Source: Streptomyces sp. 549
GTDB lineage: Bacteria > Actinomycetota > Actinomycetes > Streptomycetales > Streptomycetaceae
DNA: 59,438 nucleotides
Direction of reading: 5' to 3'
NCBI RefSeq assembly: GCF_030124175.1
Contig: NZ_JASKMT010000032.1
Span: 1-59,438 of the forward strand
Positions 39,410 through 48,689 of this stretch are shown piece by piece. A program made the translations under genes and the position numbers. Each line of letters begins with the position of its first letter. The first letter of the stretch is position 1. The notes beneath the pieces are model-generated. The model was not told the DNA's origin. It was given only the letters and a program-made list of their open reading frames with translations, and searched no databases.

Positions 39410-40750
39410 TCAGTGCAGCAGCAGGACGTCGAGTTCGGTGCCGGGCGCGACCTCGGTGGTCTCCTCCGGCACGACGATCAGCGCGTCGGCCCGGGCGAGC
39501 GCGGCGATGAGGTGGGAGCCGGCGCCGCCGAGCGGCTCGACCGTGCCCGTCCGCTCGTCCGCGCCCGGCGGCCGGTAACGGCCGCGCAGGAACTGACGCT
39601 TGCCGGCGGGTGAGGTGAGCGGCTCGTCGGCGTTGACGCGGGCCCTGACCACCGGGCGGTGGACGGTGGCGCAGCCGCGCAGCGCCCGGATCACCGGGCG
39701 GACGAACAGCTCGAACGACACGTAGGAGCTGACGGGGTTGCCGGGCAGCGCCAGCAGCGGCGTGCGGTCCTCGCCGACGAGGCCGAAGCCCTGGGGCTTG
39801 CCGGGCTGCATGGCGAGCCGCCGGAAGTCCACACCGCTGGAGACGACGACGTCGGGCCCGTCGTCCCCGGCGCCGGGCCGGGTGTCGATGCCGCTGAGCG
39901 CCTCCTTGACGACGTCGTAGGCGCCGACGCTGACGCCGCCGCTGGTGACGAGCACGTCGGCCCTGACCAGCTGGTCCTCGACGGTGGCGCGCAGGGTCTC
40001 GGCGTCGTCGGCGACGACACCGACCCGGTAGGCGAGGGCTCCCGCGTCCCGGGCGGCGGCGGCCAGCTGGTAGCTGTTGGAGTCGTGGATCTGGCCCGGC
40101 CCCAGCGGCTGGCCCGGCGGCACCAGTTCGCTGCCGGTGGAGAGCACCACGACCCGCGGCCGGGGCCGCACGGTGACGGAGCCCAGGCCGAGGGCGGCGA
40201 GCAGTCCGATCTGCGGCGGGCCCAGCACGCTGCCCGCGGTGAGCGCGACCTCGCCGGCCTGCACGTCGCTGCCGCGGCCCCTGACGTACTGCCGGGGCTT
40301 GACCGGGCGGTGCACCCGCACCTCACCGGTGGCGCCGCCCGGGTCGGCGCTGTGCGCGGTCATCGAGGTGGCGGGGCCGCCGCCGGTGCCGCCGTCCGTC
40401 CACTCCACGGGGACGACGGCTTCGGCACCGGGCGGCAGCGGTGCGCCCGTCATGATCCGGGCTGCCTGGCCGGGCGAGACGGTGGGCAGTTCGCCGCTGC
40501 CCGCCGCGACGTCACCGACGACGGTGAGGACCGCCGGGAACTCCTCGCTCGCGCCCTCGACATCGGCCGTCCGGACGGCGTAGCCGTCCATGGAGCTGTT
40601 GTCGAAGGGCGGTAGGGAGGCCGGTACGAGGACGTCCTCGACCAGGACGCAGTCCTGGGCGTCCGGCAGCGGGAGCTCGATGGGCTCCAGCGGCCGTACC
40701 GCGGCGAGGATGTCCTCCAGGTGTTCGTCGACCGACCAGGTCCTGCTCAC
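39410..40750 (-). CDS. moeA: Molybdopterin molybdotransferase / gephyrin-like protein (MoeA/Glp)
   Basis: This encodes 446 aa. The MoeA domains appear in order: PFDNSSMDGYAVR, ARIMTGAPLPPGAEAVVPVE, VVLSTGSELVPPGQPLGPGQIHDSNSYQL, DVLVTSGGVSVGAYDVVKEAL, QPGKPQGFG and LALPGNPVSSYV, then the beta-barrel C-terminus. MoeA inserts molybdate into adenylylated molybdopterin. In corynebacteria the copy at this locus (Glp) has been recruited to the divisome and binds the membrane receptor GlpR, which is the sepX-like gene here. The GTG start overlaps the galU stop by 4 nt. Confidence 0.92.
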   Translation of the reverse strand: MSRTWSVDEHLEDILAAVRPLEPIELPLPDAQDCVLVEDVLVPASLPPFDNSSMDGYAVRTADVEGASEEFPAVLTVVGDVAAGSGELPTVSPGQAARIMTGAPLPPGAEAVVPVEWTDGGTGGGPATSMTAHSADPGGATGEVRVHRPVKPRQYVRGRGSDVQAGEVALTAGSVLGPPQIGLLAALGLGSVTVRPRPRVVVLSTGSELVPPGQPLGPGQIHDSNSYQLAAAARDAGALAYRVGVVADDAETLRATVEDQLVRADVLVTSGGVSVGAYDVVKEALSGIDTRPGAGDDGPDVVVSSGVDFRRLAMQPGKPQGFGLVGEDRTPLLALPGNPVSSYVSFELFVRPVIRALRGCATVHRPVVRARVNADEPLTSPAGKRQFLRGRYRPPGADERTGTVEPLGGAGSHLIAALARADALIVVPEETTEVAPGTELDVLLLH

Positions 40751-41658
40751 CGGCTCTGCATCTCCTCGCTGACGTATGCGCGCAGCCAGGCCCGGAAGTC
40801 CGGGCCCAGGTCCTCACGTTCGCATGCCAGTCTGACAATGGCACGCAGGTAGTCGGCGCGGTCACCGGTGTCGTAGCGGCGTCCGCGGAAGACGACGCCG
40901 TGCACGGGGCCGCCGATGGAGGGGTCGGTGGCCATCGTCTGGAGGGCGTCGGTGATCTGGATCTCGCCGCCGCGTCCGGGCTCGGTCTTGGCGATGACCT
41001 CGAAGACGGCCGGGTCGAGCACGTACCGGCCGATGATGGCGAGGTTGCTGGGGGCGTCGGCCGCGTCGGGCTTCTCCACCAGGCCGGTGACCCGCACCAC
41101 GTCGTCGTCGCCGGTGGGCGCGGCGGCGGCGCAGCCGTAGAGGTGGATGCTGGAGGGGTCGACCTCCATCAGCGCGATGACGCTGCCGCCGTGCTCCTGC
41201 TGGACGTCCGTCATCCGGGTGAGCAGCGCGTCACGCGGGTCGATCAGGTCGTCGCCGAGCAGCACCGCGAAGGGCTGGTCGCCGACGTGCGGCGCGGCGC
41301 ACAGCACGGCGTGGCCCAGGCCCTTGGGGTCGCCCTGGCGCACGTAGTGCATGGTGGCCAGGTCGGTGGACTCCTGGGCCTTGCGCAGCCGGTCGTCGTC
41401 GCCCTTGGCGTGCAGGATCTGCTCAAGCTCGTAGTTGCGGTCGAAGTGGTCCTCGAGGGAGCGCTTGTTACGCCCGGTAATCATGAGAACGTCGGAGAGG
41501 CCGGCGTTGACCGCTTCCTCGACCACGTACTGGATCGCGGGCTTGTCGACGACCGGCAGCATCTCCTTGGGAGTCGCCTTGGTGGCGGGGAGGAAGCGAG
41601 TTCCCAGGCCGGCGGCTGGAATGACAGCCTTGCTGATCCGGGCACGTGAAGTAGTCAT
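40747..41658 (-). CDS. galU: UTP-glucose-1-phosphate uridylyltransferase
   Basis: This encodes 303 aa. It makes UDP-glucose for cell-envelope and storage sugars. The nucleotidyltransferase signature is KAVIPAAGLGTRFLPATKATPKEMLPVVDKPAIQYVVEEA; VLLGDDLID and GLVEKPDAADAPSNLAIIGRYVL follow in the usual order. ATG at 41658 is preceded by TATGGT 7 nt away, suggesting a leaderless message. It is divergent from the 5-FTHF cyclo-ligase gene by 89 bp and heads the moeA-moaC-mog-rimJ-sepX run. Confidence 0.95.
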   Translation of the reverse strand: MTTSRARISKAVIPAAGLGTRFLPATKATPKEMLPVVDKPAIQYVVEEAVNAGLSDVLMITGRNKRSLEDHFDRNYELEQILHAKGDDDRLRKAQESTDLATMHYVRQGDPKGLGHAVLCAAPHVGDQPFAVLLGDDLIDPRDALLTRMTDVQQEHGGSVIALMEVDPSSIHLYGCAAAAPTGDDDVVRVTGLVEKPDAADAPSNLAIIGRYVLDPAVFEVIAKTEPGRGGEIQITDALQTMATDPSIGGPVHGVVFRGRRYDTGDRADYLRAIVRLACEREDLGPDFRAWLRAYVSEEMQSR

Positions 41659-41747
41659 GTCCGGCACCATAACCGCTGACATTGTGCGGAAGATAAGGGT
41701 CCGGTGCCTCTGTTGCGGTATGCGGACAATGAAGGGAGTGACACACG

Positions 41748-42350
41748 GTGAGCACCGACGCTGTCAAACGTACGTTGCGGCAAGATCTCCTACGGGTGAG
41801 ATCCGGGCTGACCGGCGACGACGTGGCGGTGGCGGCCGAGCAACTCGCCCGGCGGGCACTGGCCTTGCCGGAGCTGGCGGACGCCGGAACGGTCGCAGCG
41901 TACGTCTCGGTGGGCGCCGAGCCGGGCACCCGCGCGCTCCTGGACGCGCTGCGCGCGCGGGGCGCACGGGTCCTGCTTCCGGTGCTGCTGCCGGACAACG
42001 ACCTCGACTGGGCCGCCTACCGCGGGCCGGACTCCCTGATACCGGCCGGGCGCGGCATGCGGGAGCCGGACGGGGAGCGGCTGGGCCCCGACGCGGTGCT
42101 CGACGCGGACGCCGTGCTGCTCCCCGGGCTGGCGGTGGACCGGCGCGGCTTGCGGCTGGGCCGGGGCGGCGGCTCCTACGACCGCGTGCTGGCCCGCCTG
42201 GCGGCTGCGGGGGCACACCCGTCGCTGCTGGTGCTGCTGCACGACGGCGAGCTGCTGGACGCGGTGCCGGCCGAAGCGCACGACCGGCCCGTCCAGGCGG
42301 CCGTCACGCCGTCCGGTGTGACCCGCTTCCCTGCCGGCGCCGCCCTGTGA
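41748..42350 (+). CDS. 5-formyltetrahydrofolate cyclo-ligase
   Basis: This encodes 200 aa. It converts 5-formyl-THF to 5,10-methenyl-THF with ATP, returning the storage folate to one-carbon metabolism. The N-terminal KRTLRQDLLRVRSGLTGDD and the C-terminal LLPGLAVDRRGLRLGRGGGSYDRVLARL (GRGGGxYDR substrate and ATP loop) are diagnostic. GTG at 41748 has GAAGGGAG upstream. Length is normal. Confidence 0.93.
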   Translation: MSTDAVKRTLRQDLLRVRSGLTGDDVAVAAEQLARRALALPELADAGTVAAYVSVGAEPGTRALLDALRARGARVLLPVLLPDNDLDWAAYRGPDSLIPAGRGMREPDGERLGPDAVLDADAVLLPGLAVDRRGLRLGRGGGSYDRVLARLAAAGAHPSLLVLLHDGELLDAVPAEAHDRPVQAAVTPSGVTRFPAGAAL

Positions 42351-42403
42351 GGCCCTGACCGCCGCCCCGCCCCCACAACGATGCGGTGGGGACGATGCGG
42401 TGG

Positions 42404-42451
42404 GGGCGTCAGGGCGTCAGGGCGTCAGGGCGTCAGGGCGTCAGGGCGTCA
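42404..42451. repeat. Six perfect 8-nt tandem repeats at the end of the penicillin-acylase gene
   Basis: GGGCGTCA is repeated six times without error (42404-42451). The last two units overlap the stop codon and final codons of the leftward gene ending at 42441. A 14-nt tandem duplication around ACGATGCGGTGGGG lies just before. With an 8-nt unit, slippage inside the coding part would shift the frame at the extreme C-terminus. Confidence 0.9.
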
Positions 42452-45164
42452 GGGCCATCGTGTCCTCGGTGGCCTTGTCGACCGCGTCGCGGCTGAAGGC
42501 CCAGGGCAGCAGCTCGCCCTTGGCCCACTTCCCGGTCTGGTCGGTGTAGTGGGAGTGGAACGCGTGGCCCGAGGCACCGGTGAGGTTGATCCACCGGGAC
42601 TTGTCCAGGTCGTCGAGGTTGACGACCATGCGCATCGACGGCACCCAGGTGACGCCGTAGCCGCCCGCCGCGTTCCAGCCGGAGGCGTCCACCGCGTCCT
42701 TGCCGCCGGCCAGCTCCCACGGGCCGCGGTTGAGCAGCCGCTGCACCAGGTCGGGGCCCTCCTTGCCGAGGGTCTGGTTCTCCAGCATCAGCCGGTGCAG
42801 GCGGCCCCAGCTCCAGGTGTCGATGTTCTTGCCCAGTTTGGTGGTCAGCTCCCAGCGGGCGTCCTTCATGGCACGGGCCAGCAGCTCGTCGCGGTTCTCC
42901 GCGTCCGGGTTCTCGCGGTTGCCGCGCGCCTGCCACCACTCGTTCTCCGGGTCGTCGAGCAGGCCGCGGACCACCTCGGCCCAGCGGTCGCCGCCGTCGG
43001 GCTGCGCGGTGGTGCGGCTGCGCTGGCCGCACTCGCGCACGGTCCTGGCGGTGCCGTCGAGGTCCTCCAGCGGCCCGGAGTCGTCCGCCGGGCGGACCCG
43101 CAGGCACTGGCCCTTCAGGCGCAGTTCCCTGGGCAGCTTGTTGCCGAAGGACAGCATCAGCAGGTTGCGCCAGACGCCGTTGAAGTAGGCCGCGGCTGCG
43201 GAGTCCGCCGACTGGGAGTAGTCCCAGCCCTCCAGGAGCTGCTGGGCCTCGCGGACGTACGGGTCCTTGACGTCGATCTTCAGCAGGTGCGGCACGAGCA
43301 GCTTGGCGATCTCGCTGCTGTTGTCGGTCTGCATGGACTGCATGTCGTCCATGGAGATCTTGCCGTCGTCCTTGGTCTTCGACTGGATCAGGTCGTTGAT
43401 GCGCTGGCTGCGGGTGCCGTAGCTCCAGTCCTCGGTGAGCAGGTACGGGTAGCTGCGCTGGTCGACGACCGCCTGGTTGGCGGTGACGATGTAGCCGCGG
43501 TCGGGGTTGTACTCGAACGGCAGCGCCGACTGCGGCACGTATCCCGTCCAGCGGTACTCGGAGTCCCAGCCCGGCGCGGGGTAGCGGCCGTCGCCCTTGC
43601 CGCGGACCGGGATGCGGCCCGGGGCCTGGTAGCCGATGTTGCCCTTGGTGTCGGCGTAGATCAGGTTCTGCGACGGCACCGCGAAGTCCTTGGCGGCGGC
43701 CTGGAACTGGGCGAAGTCCTGAGCCCGGTTCAGCTTGAAGACCGCGTCCATCGTCCGGCCGGCCTCCAGCGCGGTCCAGCGCAGCGACACCGCGTAGCCC
43801 TTGCCGCGGTCGGGCGCGACGCCCTTCACGGGGGCGCTGTCGCCGACCCGGCCGAGTTCGGTGTTGCGGTCGGAGACGATGGGCCCGTTGCGGGTGCTGC
43901 GCACGGTGATCTGCCGGTCGGTGCCGCCGGCGACCTTCAGCGTCTCCTTGCGGGTCGTGTACGGCTTGTAGGAGCCGTCACTGAGGACCTTGCCGTCCTG
44001 GATCTTCTCCAGGTAGAGGTCGGTGACGTCGGCGCCCAGGTTGGTCATGCCCCAGGAGATGTCCTGGTTGTGGCCGATGACCACGCCCGGCATGCCGGCG
44101 AACGTGAACCCGGAGACGTCGAAGGGGCATTCGCGGGTGACCTGGGTGCAGTGCAGGCCCATCTGGTACCAGACCGAGGGCAACTGCGGTGCGAGGTGCG
44201 GGTCGTTGGCGAGCAGCGGCTTGCCGCTGGTGGTGTGCTCGCCGGCGATGACCCACGAGTTGGAGCCGATGCCGCTGCCGTTGGGGCCGAGCAGGTCGGG
44301 CAGGTCGTCCAGGGTCCGCGACAGCGCGGCCAGTTGGGTCTGCAGCTCGCCGCCGCCCTCGCCGGTGCCCGCCGTGCCGTCGGCGTCGCCCGAGGCGGGG
44401 GTGCCGTCCGGGTCGAACGCCTCGTTGCCGTCCGCGCCGGTGGAGACCGCGCCGTCCTCGACGATCGGCTTGTTGCGGTCGTAGGGGTAGGACGGGTACA
44501 GGTCCTCGACCTGCTTGTCGGTGAGCCGCCCGGCGAGCAGCGAGCGGTCGATCTCGTCGCGCAGGTTGCCGCGCAGGTCCCAGGCCATCGCCTTGAGCCA
44601 GGCCACGGAGTCGACCGGCGTCCAGGGCTCCGGCTCGTATTCGCTGTTGACGAATCCGAGCGCCGCGTACTCCACGGACAGCCCGGAGCCGCCGCGGCTC
44701 TCCAGGTAGGAGTTGACGCCGGCCGAGTATGCCTGGAGGTACTTCTTGCTCTGCGGGGAGAGCTTGGTGTCGTACTCCTCCTGCGCCACGTCGCGCCAGC
44801 CGAGCGTGCGCAGGAAGGCGTCGGTCTCGACCTGGCTCTCACCGAAGAGCTCCGACAGGCGGCCCGCGGTGGTGTGGCGGCGGACGTCCATCTCCCAGAA
44901 GCGGTCCTGGGCCTGCACGTAGCCCTGGGCCATGAACAGGTCCTCGGCGCTGCCCGCGTACACCTGCGGGATGCCGTGGGCGTCCCGCTTGACGTTCACC
45001 GTGCCCGAGAGGCCGTCGAGTTTGATCGAACCGGTCGTCTCGGGGAAGGAGTCGCGGACGGTGCTGACCGTCCAGAACGTGCCGCCGCCGACCCCCGCCA
45101 CGAGCAGCAGCACCAGCGTGAGCACGAGCAGGCGGGCACGTCGGAACCGTTTCTTGGCGGGCAT
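42441..45164 (-). CDS. Penicillin acylase-family N-terminal nucleophile hydrolase
   Basis: This encodes 907 aa. Members are made as one chain that is exported and self-cleaved into alpha and beta subunits; they hydrolyse amides such as penicillins or acyl-homoserine lactones. An N-terminal membrane anchor (ARLLVLTLVLLLVAGVGGGTFW) is followed by GTVNVKRDAHGIPQVYAGSAEDLFMAQGYVQAQDRFWEMD. The linker Gly-Ser site GIGSNSWVIAG gives the catalytic Ser301 at the new N-terminus. Later LLANDPHLAPQLPSVWYQMGL and IGYQAPGRIPVRGKGDGRYP are typical. Start: ATG at 45164 after GAAGGA. The C-terminus lies inside an 8-nt tandem repeat. Confidence 0.92.
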   Translation of the reverse strand: MPAKKRFRRARLLVLTLVLLLVAGVGGGTFWTVSTVRDSFPETTGSIKLDGLSGTVNVKRDAHGIPQVYAGSAEDLFMAQGYVQAQDRFWEMDVRRHTTAGRLSELFGESQVETDAFLRTLGWRDVAQEEYDTKLSPQSKKYLQAYSAGVNSYLESRGGSGLSVEYAALGFVNSEYEPEPWTPVDSVAWLKAMAWDLRGNLRDEIDRSLLAGRLTDKQVEDLYPSYPYDRNKPIVEDGAVSTGADGNEAFDPDGTPASGDADGTAGTGEGGGELQTQLAALSRTLDDLPDLLGPNGSGIGSNSWVIAGEHTTSGKPLLANDPHLAPQLPSVWYQMGLHCTQVTRECPFDVSGFTFAGMPGVVIGHNQDISWGMTNLGADVTDLYLEKIQDGKVLSDGSYKPYTTRKETLKVAGGTDRQITVRSTRNGPIVSDRNTELGRVGDSAPVKGVAPDRGKGYAVSLRWTALEAGRTMDAVFKLNRAQDFAQFQAAAKDFAVPSQNLIYADTKGNIGYQAPGRIPVRGKGDGRYPAPGWDSEYRWTGYVPQSALPFEYNPDRGYIVTANQAVVDQRSYPYLLTEDWSYGTRSQRINDLIQSKTKDDGKISMDDMQSMQTDNSSEIAKLLVPHLLKIDVKDPYVREAQQLLEGWDYSQSADSAAAAYFNGVWRNLLMLSFGNKLPRELRLKGQCLRVRPADDSGPLEDLDGTARTVRECGQRSRTTAQPDGGDRWAEVVRGLLDDPENEWWQARGNRENPDAENRDELLARAMKDARWELTTKLGKNIDTWSWGRLHRLMLENQTLGKEGPDLVQRLLNRGPWELAGGKDAVDASGWNAAGGYGVTWVPSMRMVVNLDDLDKSRWINLTGASGHAFHSHYTDQTGKWAKGELLPWAFSRDAVDKATEDTMALTP

Positions 45165-45415
45165 CGCTGTCCTTCGAGGGCAGGTGGGGACCATCCGGAT
45201 CGCCGGGATCCGTGCTGGGGCAACTCTAGGCGCCGCGCTGTGCGGTCCGTACGCCGCCCGTGGACGGAGGGGAACGCGCGGGGCCGCGACGCGCACCGCG
45301 GCGTACGTGGCGAACCAGGCAATTGTTAGTCTAGGCAACGAAACTTTGACGCTTTCTTAGCGCCCCGCGTTCCACCGAGCGCCGCGGGCACCGGTGCGAT
45401 TCGGAGGAACGGCCC

Positions 45416-47017
45416 CTGACTGTCGACCGCCTCAACCAACTCCTGCTGGTCTGCGCACTGGTGCTCATCGTGGCGGTCGCCGCGGTCCGGCTCTCCTCCC
45501 GCACGGGCCTGCCCAGCCTGCTCATCTACCTCGGCATCGGCATCGCCCTGGGCCAGGACGGCCTGGGGGTCCGCTTCGACGACGCGGAGCTGACCCAGGT
45601 GCTCGGCTACGCCGCGCTCGTGCTGATCCTGGCGGAGGGCGGGCTGGCCACCCGGTGGCGCGACATCCGGCCGGCGGTGCCCGCCGCCGCGGTCCTGTCG
45701 ACGGCGGGTGTCGGCATCAGCGTGCTCGTCACCGCGGCCGGGGCGCACTACGTCATCGGGCTGGACTGGCAACCGGCCCTCATCCTGGGCGCGGTGGTGT
45801 CGTCGACGGACGCCGCGGCGGTCTTCTCGGTGCTGCGCACGGTGTCGCTGCCCAAGCGCCTCAGCGGCATGCTGGAGGCCGAGTCCGGCTTCAACGACGC
45901 CCCCGTGGTCATCCTGGTGGTGGCGTTCTCCGCGCTGGACCAGGCGCCGGCGCCCTGGTACCTGCTGGTGGGCAAGATCGCGCTGCAGCTGGTCATCGGC
46001 TTCGCGGTCGGCGTCGCGGTCGGCAAGCTGGGCGAGACCGGTCTGCGGCAGGTGGCGCTCCCCCAGGCCGGCCTCTACCCGATCGCGGTGACCGCGCTGT
46101 GCGTGCTGGCGTACGCGGGCGGCGCGCTCGCGCAGGGCAGTGGCTTCCTGGCCGTGTACGTGGCCGCGCTGATCCTCGGCAACGCCCGGCTGCCGCACCG
46201 CCCGGCGGTGCGCGGCTTCGCCGACGGACTGGCCTGGATGGCGCAGATCGGGCTGTTCGTCCTGCTGGGCCTGCTGGTGTCGCCCGGCGACCTGCTGGCC
46301 GACTTCTGGCCCGCGGTCGCGGTCGGCCTCGTCCTGACGGTGGTGGCCCGGCCGCTGTCGGTGGTGCTGTGCCTGCTGCCGTTCAAACGGCCCTGGCAGG
46401 AGCACACCCTGCTGTCCTGGGCCGGGCTGCGCGGCGCGGTCCCCATCGTGCTGGCCACCATTCCCATGGTGGCCGGGGTCGAGGACAGCTCGCGGATCTT
46501 CAACATCGTCTTCGTGCTGGTCTCGGTGTTCACCCTGGTCCAGGGACCGACGCTGCCGTGGCTGGCCCGGAAGCTGAAGCTGGGCGGCGAGAACACCGTC
46601 GACGTGGAGATCGAGTCGGCCCCGCTGGAGCGCCTGCGCGGCCACCTGCTGTCCGTCTCGATCCCGGAGGCGTCCCGTATGCACGGCGTGGAGGTCGGTG
46701 AGCTGCGGCTGCCGCCGGGGGCGGCGGTGACGCTGGTGGTCCGCGACGGGCAGAGCTTCGTGCCGCTGCCGACGACCGTGCTCGCCCGCGGAGACGACCT
46801 GCTGGTCGTGGCGACCGACCCGGTGCGCGACGCCGCCGAGCGGCGGCTGCTGGCCGTCGGGCGCGGCGGCAAGCTGGCGGACTGGCTGGGCGGGCGCAGC
46901 CGGGCCGTCCGGCCCCGGCGCCCGGGCGGCACCGGCCCGAAGGGCGGCGAGCGGCGGGACGGCAAGCGCGGAGGGAAGCGGGACGGGACGGACGAAGGCC
47001 GGTCCGGGCTGCGGTGA
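45416..47017 (+). CDS. Potassium/proton antiporter (CPA1 type, with TrkA-C domain)
   Basis: This encodes 533 aa: about 12 transmembrane helices of the sodium/potassium-proton exchanger family (LPSLLIYLGIGIALGQDG, ESGFNDAPVVILVVAFSAL with the essential Asp, TLLSWAGLRGAVPIVLATIPM), then a cytosolic TrkA-C (RCK_C) ligand domain near the end (PPGAAVTLVVRDGQSFVPLPTTVLARGDDLLVVA). I propose a CTG start at 45416: GGAGGA lies 8 nt upstream and it gives LTVDRLNQLLLVCALVL, matching the first helix that a GTG at 45461 would truncate. The tail is Gly/Arg/Lys-rich. It is divergent from the penicillin-acylase gene. Confidence 0.88.
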   Translation: MTVDRLNQLLLVCALVLIVAVAAVRLSSRTGLPSLLIYLGIGIALGQDGLGVRFDDAELTQVLGYAALVLILAEGGLATRWRDIRPAVPAAAVLSTAGVGISVLVTAAGAHYVIGLDWQPALILGAVVSSTDAAAVFSVLRTVSLPKRLSGMLEAESGFNDAPVVILVVAFSALDQAPAPWYLLVGKIALQLVIGFAVGVAVGKLGETGLRQVALPQAGLYPIAVTALCVLAYAGGALAQGSGFLAVYVAALILGNARLPHRPAVRGFADGLAWMAQIGLFVLLGLLVSPGDLLADFWPAVAVGLVLTVVARPLSVVLCLLPFKRPWQEHTLLSWAGLRGAVPIVLATIPMVAGVEDSSRIFNIVFVLVSVFTLVQGPTLPWLARKLKLGGENTVDVEIESAPLERLRGHLLSVSIPEASRMHGVEVGELRLPPGAAVTLVVRDGQSFVPLPTTVLARGDDLLVVATDPVRDAAERRLLAVGRGGKLADWLGGRSRAVRPRRPGGTGPKGGERRDGKRGGKRDGTDEGRSGLR

Positions 47018-47157
47018 GCGGCGCCAGCCTGGTGAGGAGGCGTCGGCCCGGTCCGAGGCCACAGCCTGGTGCAGGCGACGGCCTGGTGCGGGCGTGCTGG
47101 GGGTCGGGGCGGTGCGGGGCCTTGCGGTCGGCGCCCCCTGCCTCGTCCGACCTTGGA

Positions 47158-47191
47158 TTGCCAGGTGGACGGTTGCCGTTACACTGGCAAC
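47158..47191 (+). promoter_or_regulatory. Promoter with overlapping inverted repeat upstream of MFS gene
   Basis: TTGCCA (47158-47163) and TACACT (47180-47185) are 16 nt apart. GTTGCC (47172-47177) and GGCAAC (47186-47191) form a 6-bp inverted repeat around the -10. The remaining 47018-47339 gap is Gly/Arg-type GC-rich sequence without a supported gene, giving a leader of about 150 nt. Confidence 0.5.
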
Positions 47192-47339
47192 GAAAGACGT
47201 GAATTCCAACCCTGCCTGACGCAGAGCTGGCGCCGCCGCGCGGCTGAACACCCGCCCGCGGCCACTGCGCAAGAGGACAGCTCTCGGTGCCGTACGGACG
47301 CAGCCGTACCGCACTACCAGGCGGCAGAAAGGCCCGGCC

Positions 47340-48623
47340 GTGGCGTCCAAGCCCGGCTACCGTCTGTTGTTGCGCACCCCTGGTGCCTGGTCGTTCCTAC
47401 TGCCCGGCTTCCTGGCCCGGCAGCCCTTCGCCATGCTGACCATCGGCATCGTGCTGCTGGTCCAGCACACCACCGGCTCGTTCGCGGTGGCCGGCTCGGT
47501 CTCGGCCGTCACCGGCGTCGCCATGGCCCTGTGCGCACCGCAGGTCGGCAAGCTCGCCGACCGCTTCGGGCAGCGGGCGGTACTGCTGCCCGGTGCGCTG
47601 CTGCACGCCGCGGCCGTGTCCGCGCTGATCTGGCTCGCACTGGCCGACGCCCCGCTGTGGGCGCTGCTGCTGACCGCCGTACCGGCCGGCGCGTCCGTGC
47701 CGCAGGTCGGCCCGATGGTCCGTGCCCGCTGGGCGAACAAGCTCAGCGGCGGCCCCCTGATGCCCACCGCGGCGGCCTTCGAGTCGGTGACCGACGAGTT
47801 CACCTTCGTCGTCGGCCCGGTCCTGGCGACCGCGCTGTGCACCGGCGTGCACCCGGCGGCCGGGCTGGTCGCCGAGGCGGCGCTGACCGTCGTCGGCGGC
47901 CTGCTCTTCGCCGCGCAGACCCGCACCGCACCGCCCGTCCACCGCACCCCGCGCGTCGCCGGACAGCGCCGCGTCACCGCCCTGTCCGTACCGGGCGTGC
48001 GGGTACTCATCGCCGCGTTCCTGGGCATCGGCACGGTCTTCGGCGGCATGCAGGTGTCCCTGACCGCCTTCACCCAGGGCATCGGCCAGCCCGGCGCCAA
48101 CGGCCTGCTGTACGGCGTCTTCGCGGGCGGCAACATGCTCGCCGGTGTGGCCTGCGGCGTCATCGCCTGGCGCTCGCTGCCCCAGAGCCGGCTGCCCGTC
48201 GCCTACGGCGCGCTGGCACTGGCCACCGTGCCGCTGTGGTTCGCCGCGTCGGCCGGTTCGGTGCCGCTGGTCGGCGCCGCCGGGCTGCTCACGGGACTTG
48301 CCATCGCCCCCGCCCTGATCACCGGCTTCACCCTGGTGGAGTCGCTCGTTCCGGCCGGTGCCCGCACCGAGGCGTTCACCTGGCTGACCGGAGCGGTCGC
48401 CCTCGGGCAGGCCGCCGCCGCCGGCGCCGCGGGCCAACTCGCCGACTCCTTCGGCGCGGCCAGCGGTTTCGCCGTGCCGCTGGCCGGCACCGGCCTGGCC
48501 GTGCTCACCGTCGTGGCGCTGCGCCGGCACCTCACACCGGCGCCCCAGGAGGCGTCCGCGGGCGCCGAGAGCCGGGTGGTGGCACGTGGCGCCGGTCACC
48601 GTGTCCCGGTTGCAGTGGACTAA
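47340..48623 (+). CDS. MFS transporter
   Basis: This encodes 427 aa with about 12 hydrophobic helices. The motif after helix 2 is QVGKLADRFGQRAVLLPGALL, typical of MFS exporters. Gly/Ala-rich helices such as VGAAGLLTGLAIAPALITGFTLVESLVPAG and LAVAAGSVPLVGAAG follow. The GTG start is preceded by an AAAGG region. It is a single gene with its own promoter; the substrate is unknown. Confidence 0.85.
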   Translation: MASKPGYRLLLRTPGAWSFLLPGFLARQPFAMLTIGIVLLVQHTTGSFAVAGSVSAVTGVAMALCAPQVGKLADRFGQRAVLLPGALLHAAAVSALIWLALADAPLWALLLTAVPAGASVPQVGPMVRARWANKLSGGPLMPTAAAFESVTDEFTFVVGPVLATALCTGVHPAAGLVAEAALTVVGGLLFAAQTRTAPPVHRTPRVAGQRRVTALSVPGVRVLIAAFLGIGTVFGGMQVSLTAFTQGIGQPGANGLLYGVFAGGNMLAGVACGVIAWRSLPQSRLPVAYGALALATVPLWFAASAGSVPLVGAAGLLTGLAIAPALITGFTLVESLVPAGARTEAFTWLTGAVALGQAAAAGAAGQLADSFGAASGFAVPLAGTGLAVLTVVALRRHLTPAPQEASAGAESRVVARGAGHRVPVAVD

Positions 48624-48689
48624 GACGCGGGAATGCTGCACCATGGAGCGTCGTTAGCACTCCACAGGGAAGAGTGCCAGGAGGAGCAA

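Noticed and set aside
42381..45329. 982-codon plus-strand ORF
   Set aside because: It is the antisense shadow of the penicillin-acylase gene; composition is skewed to Gly/Ala/Val/Arg with no domain, start signal or normal codon bias.
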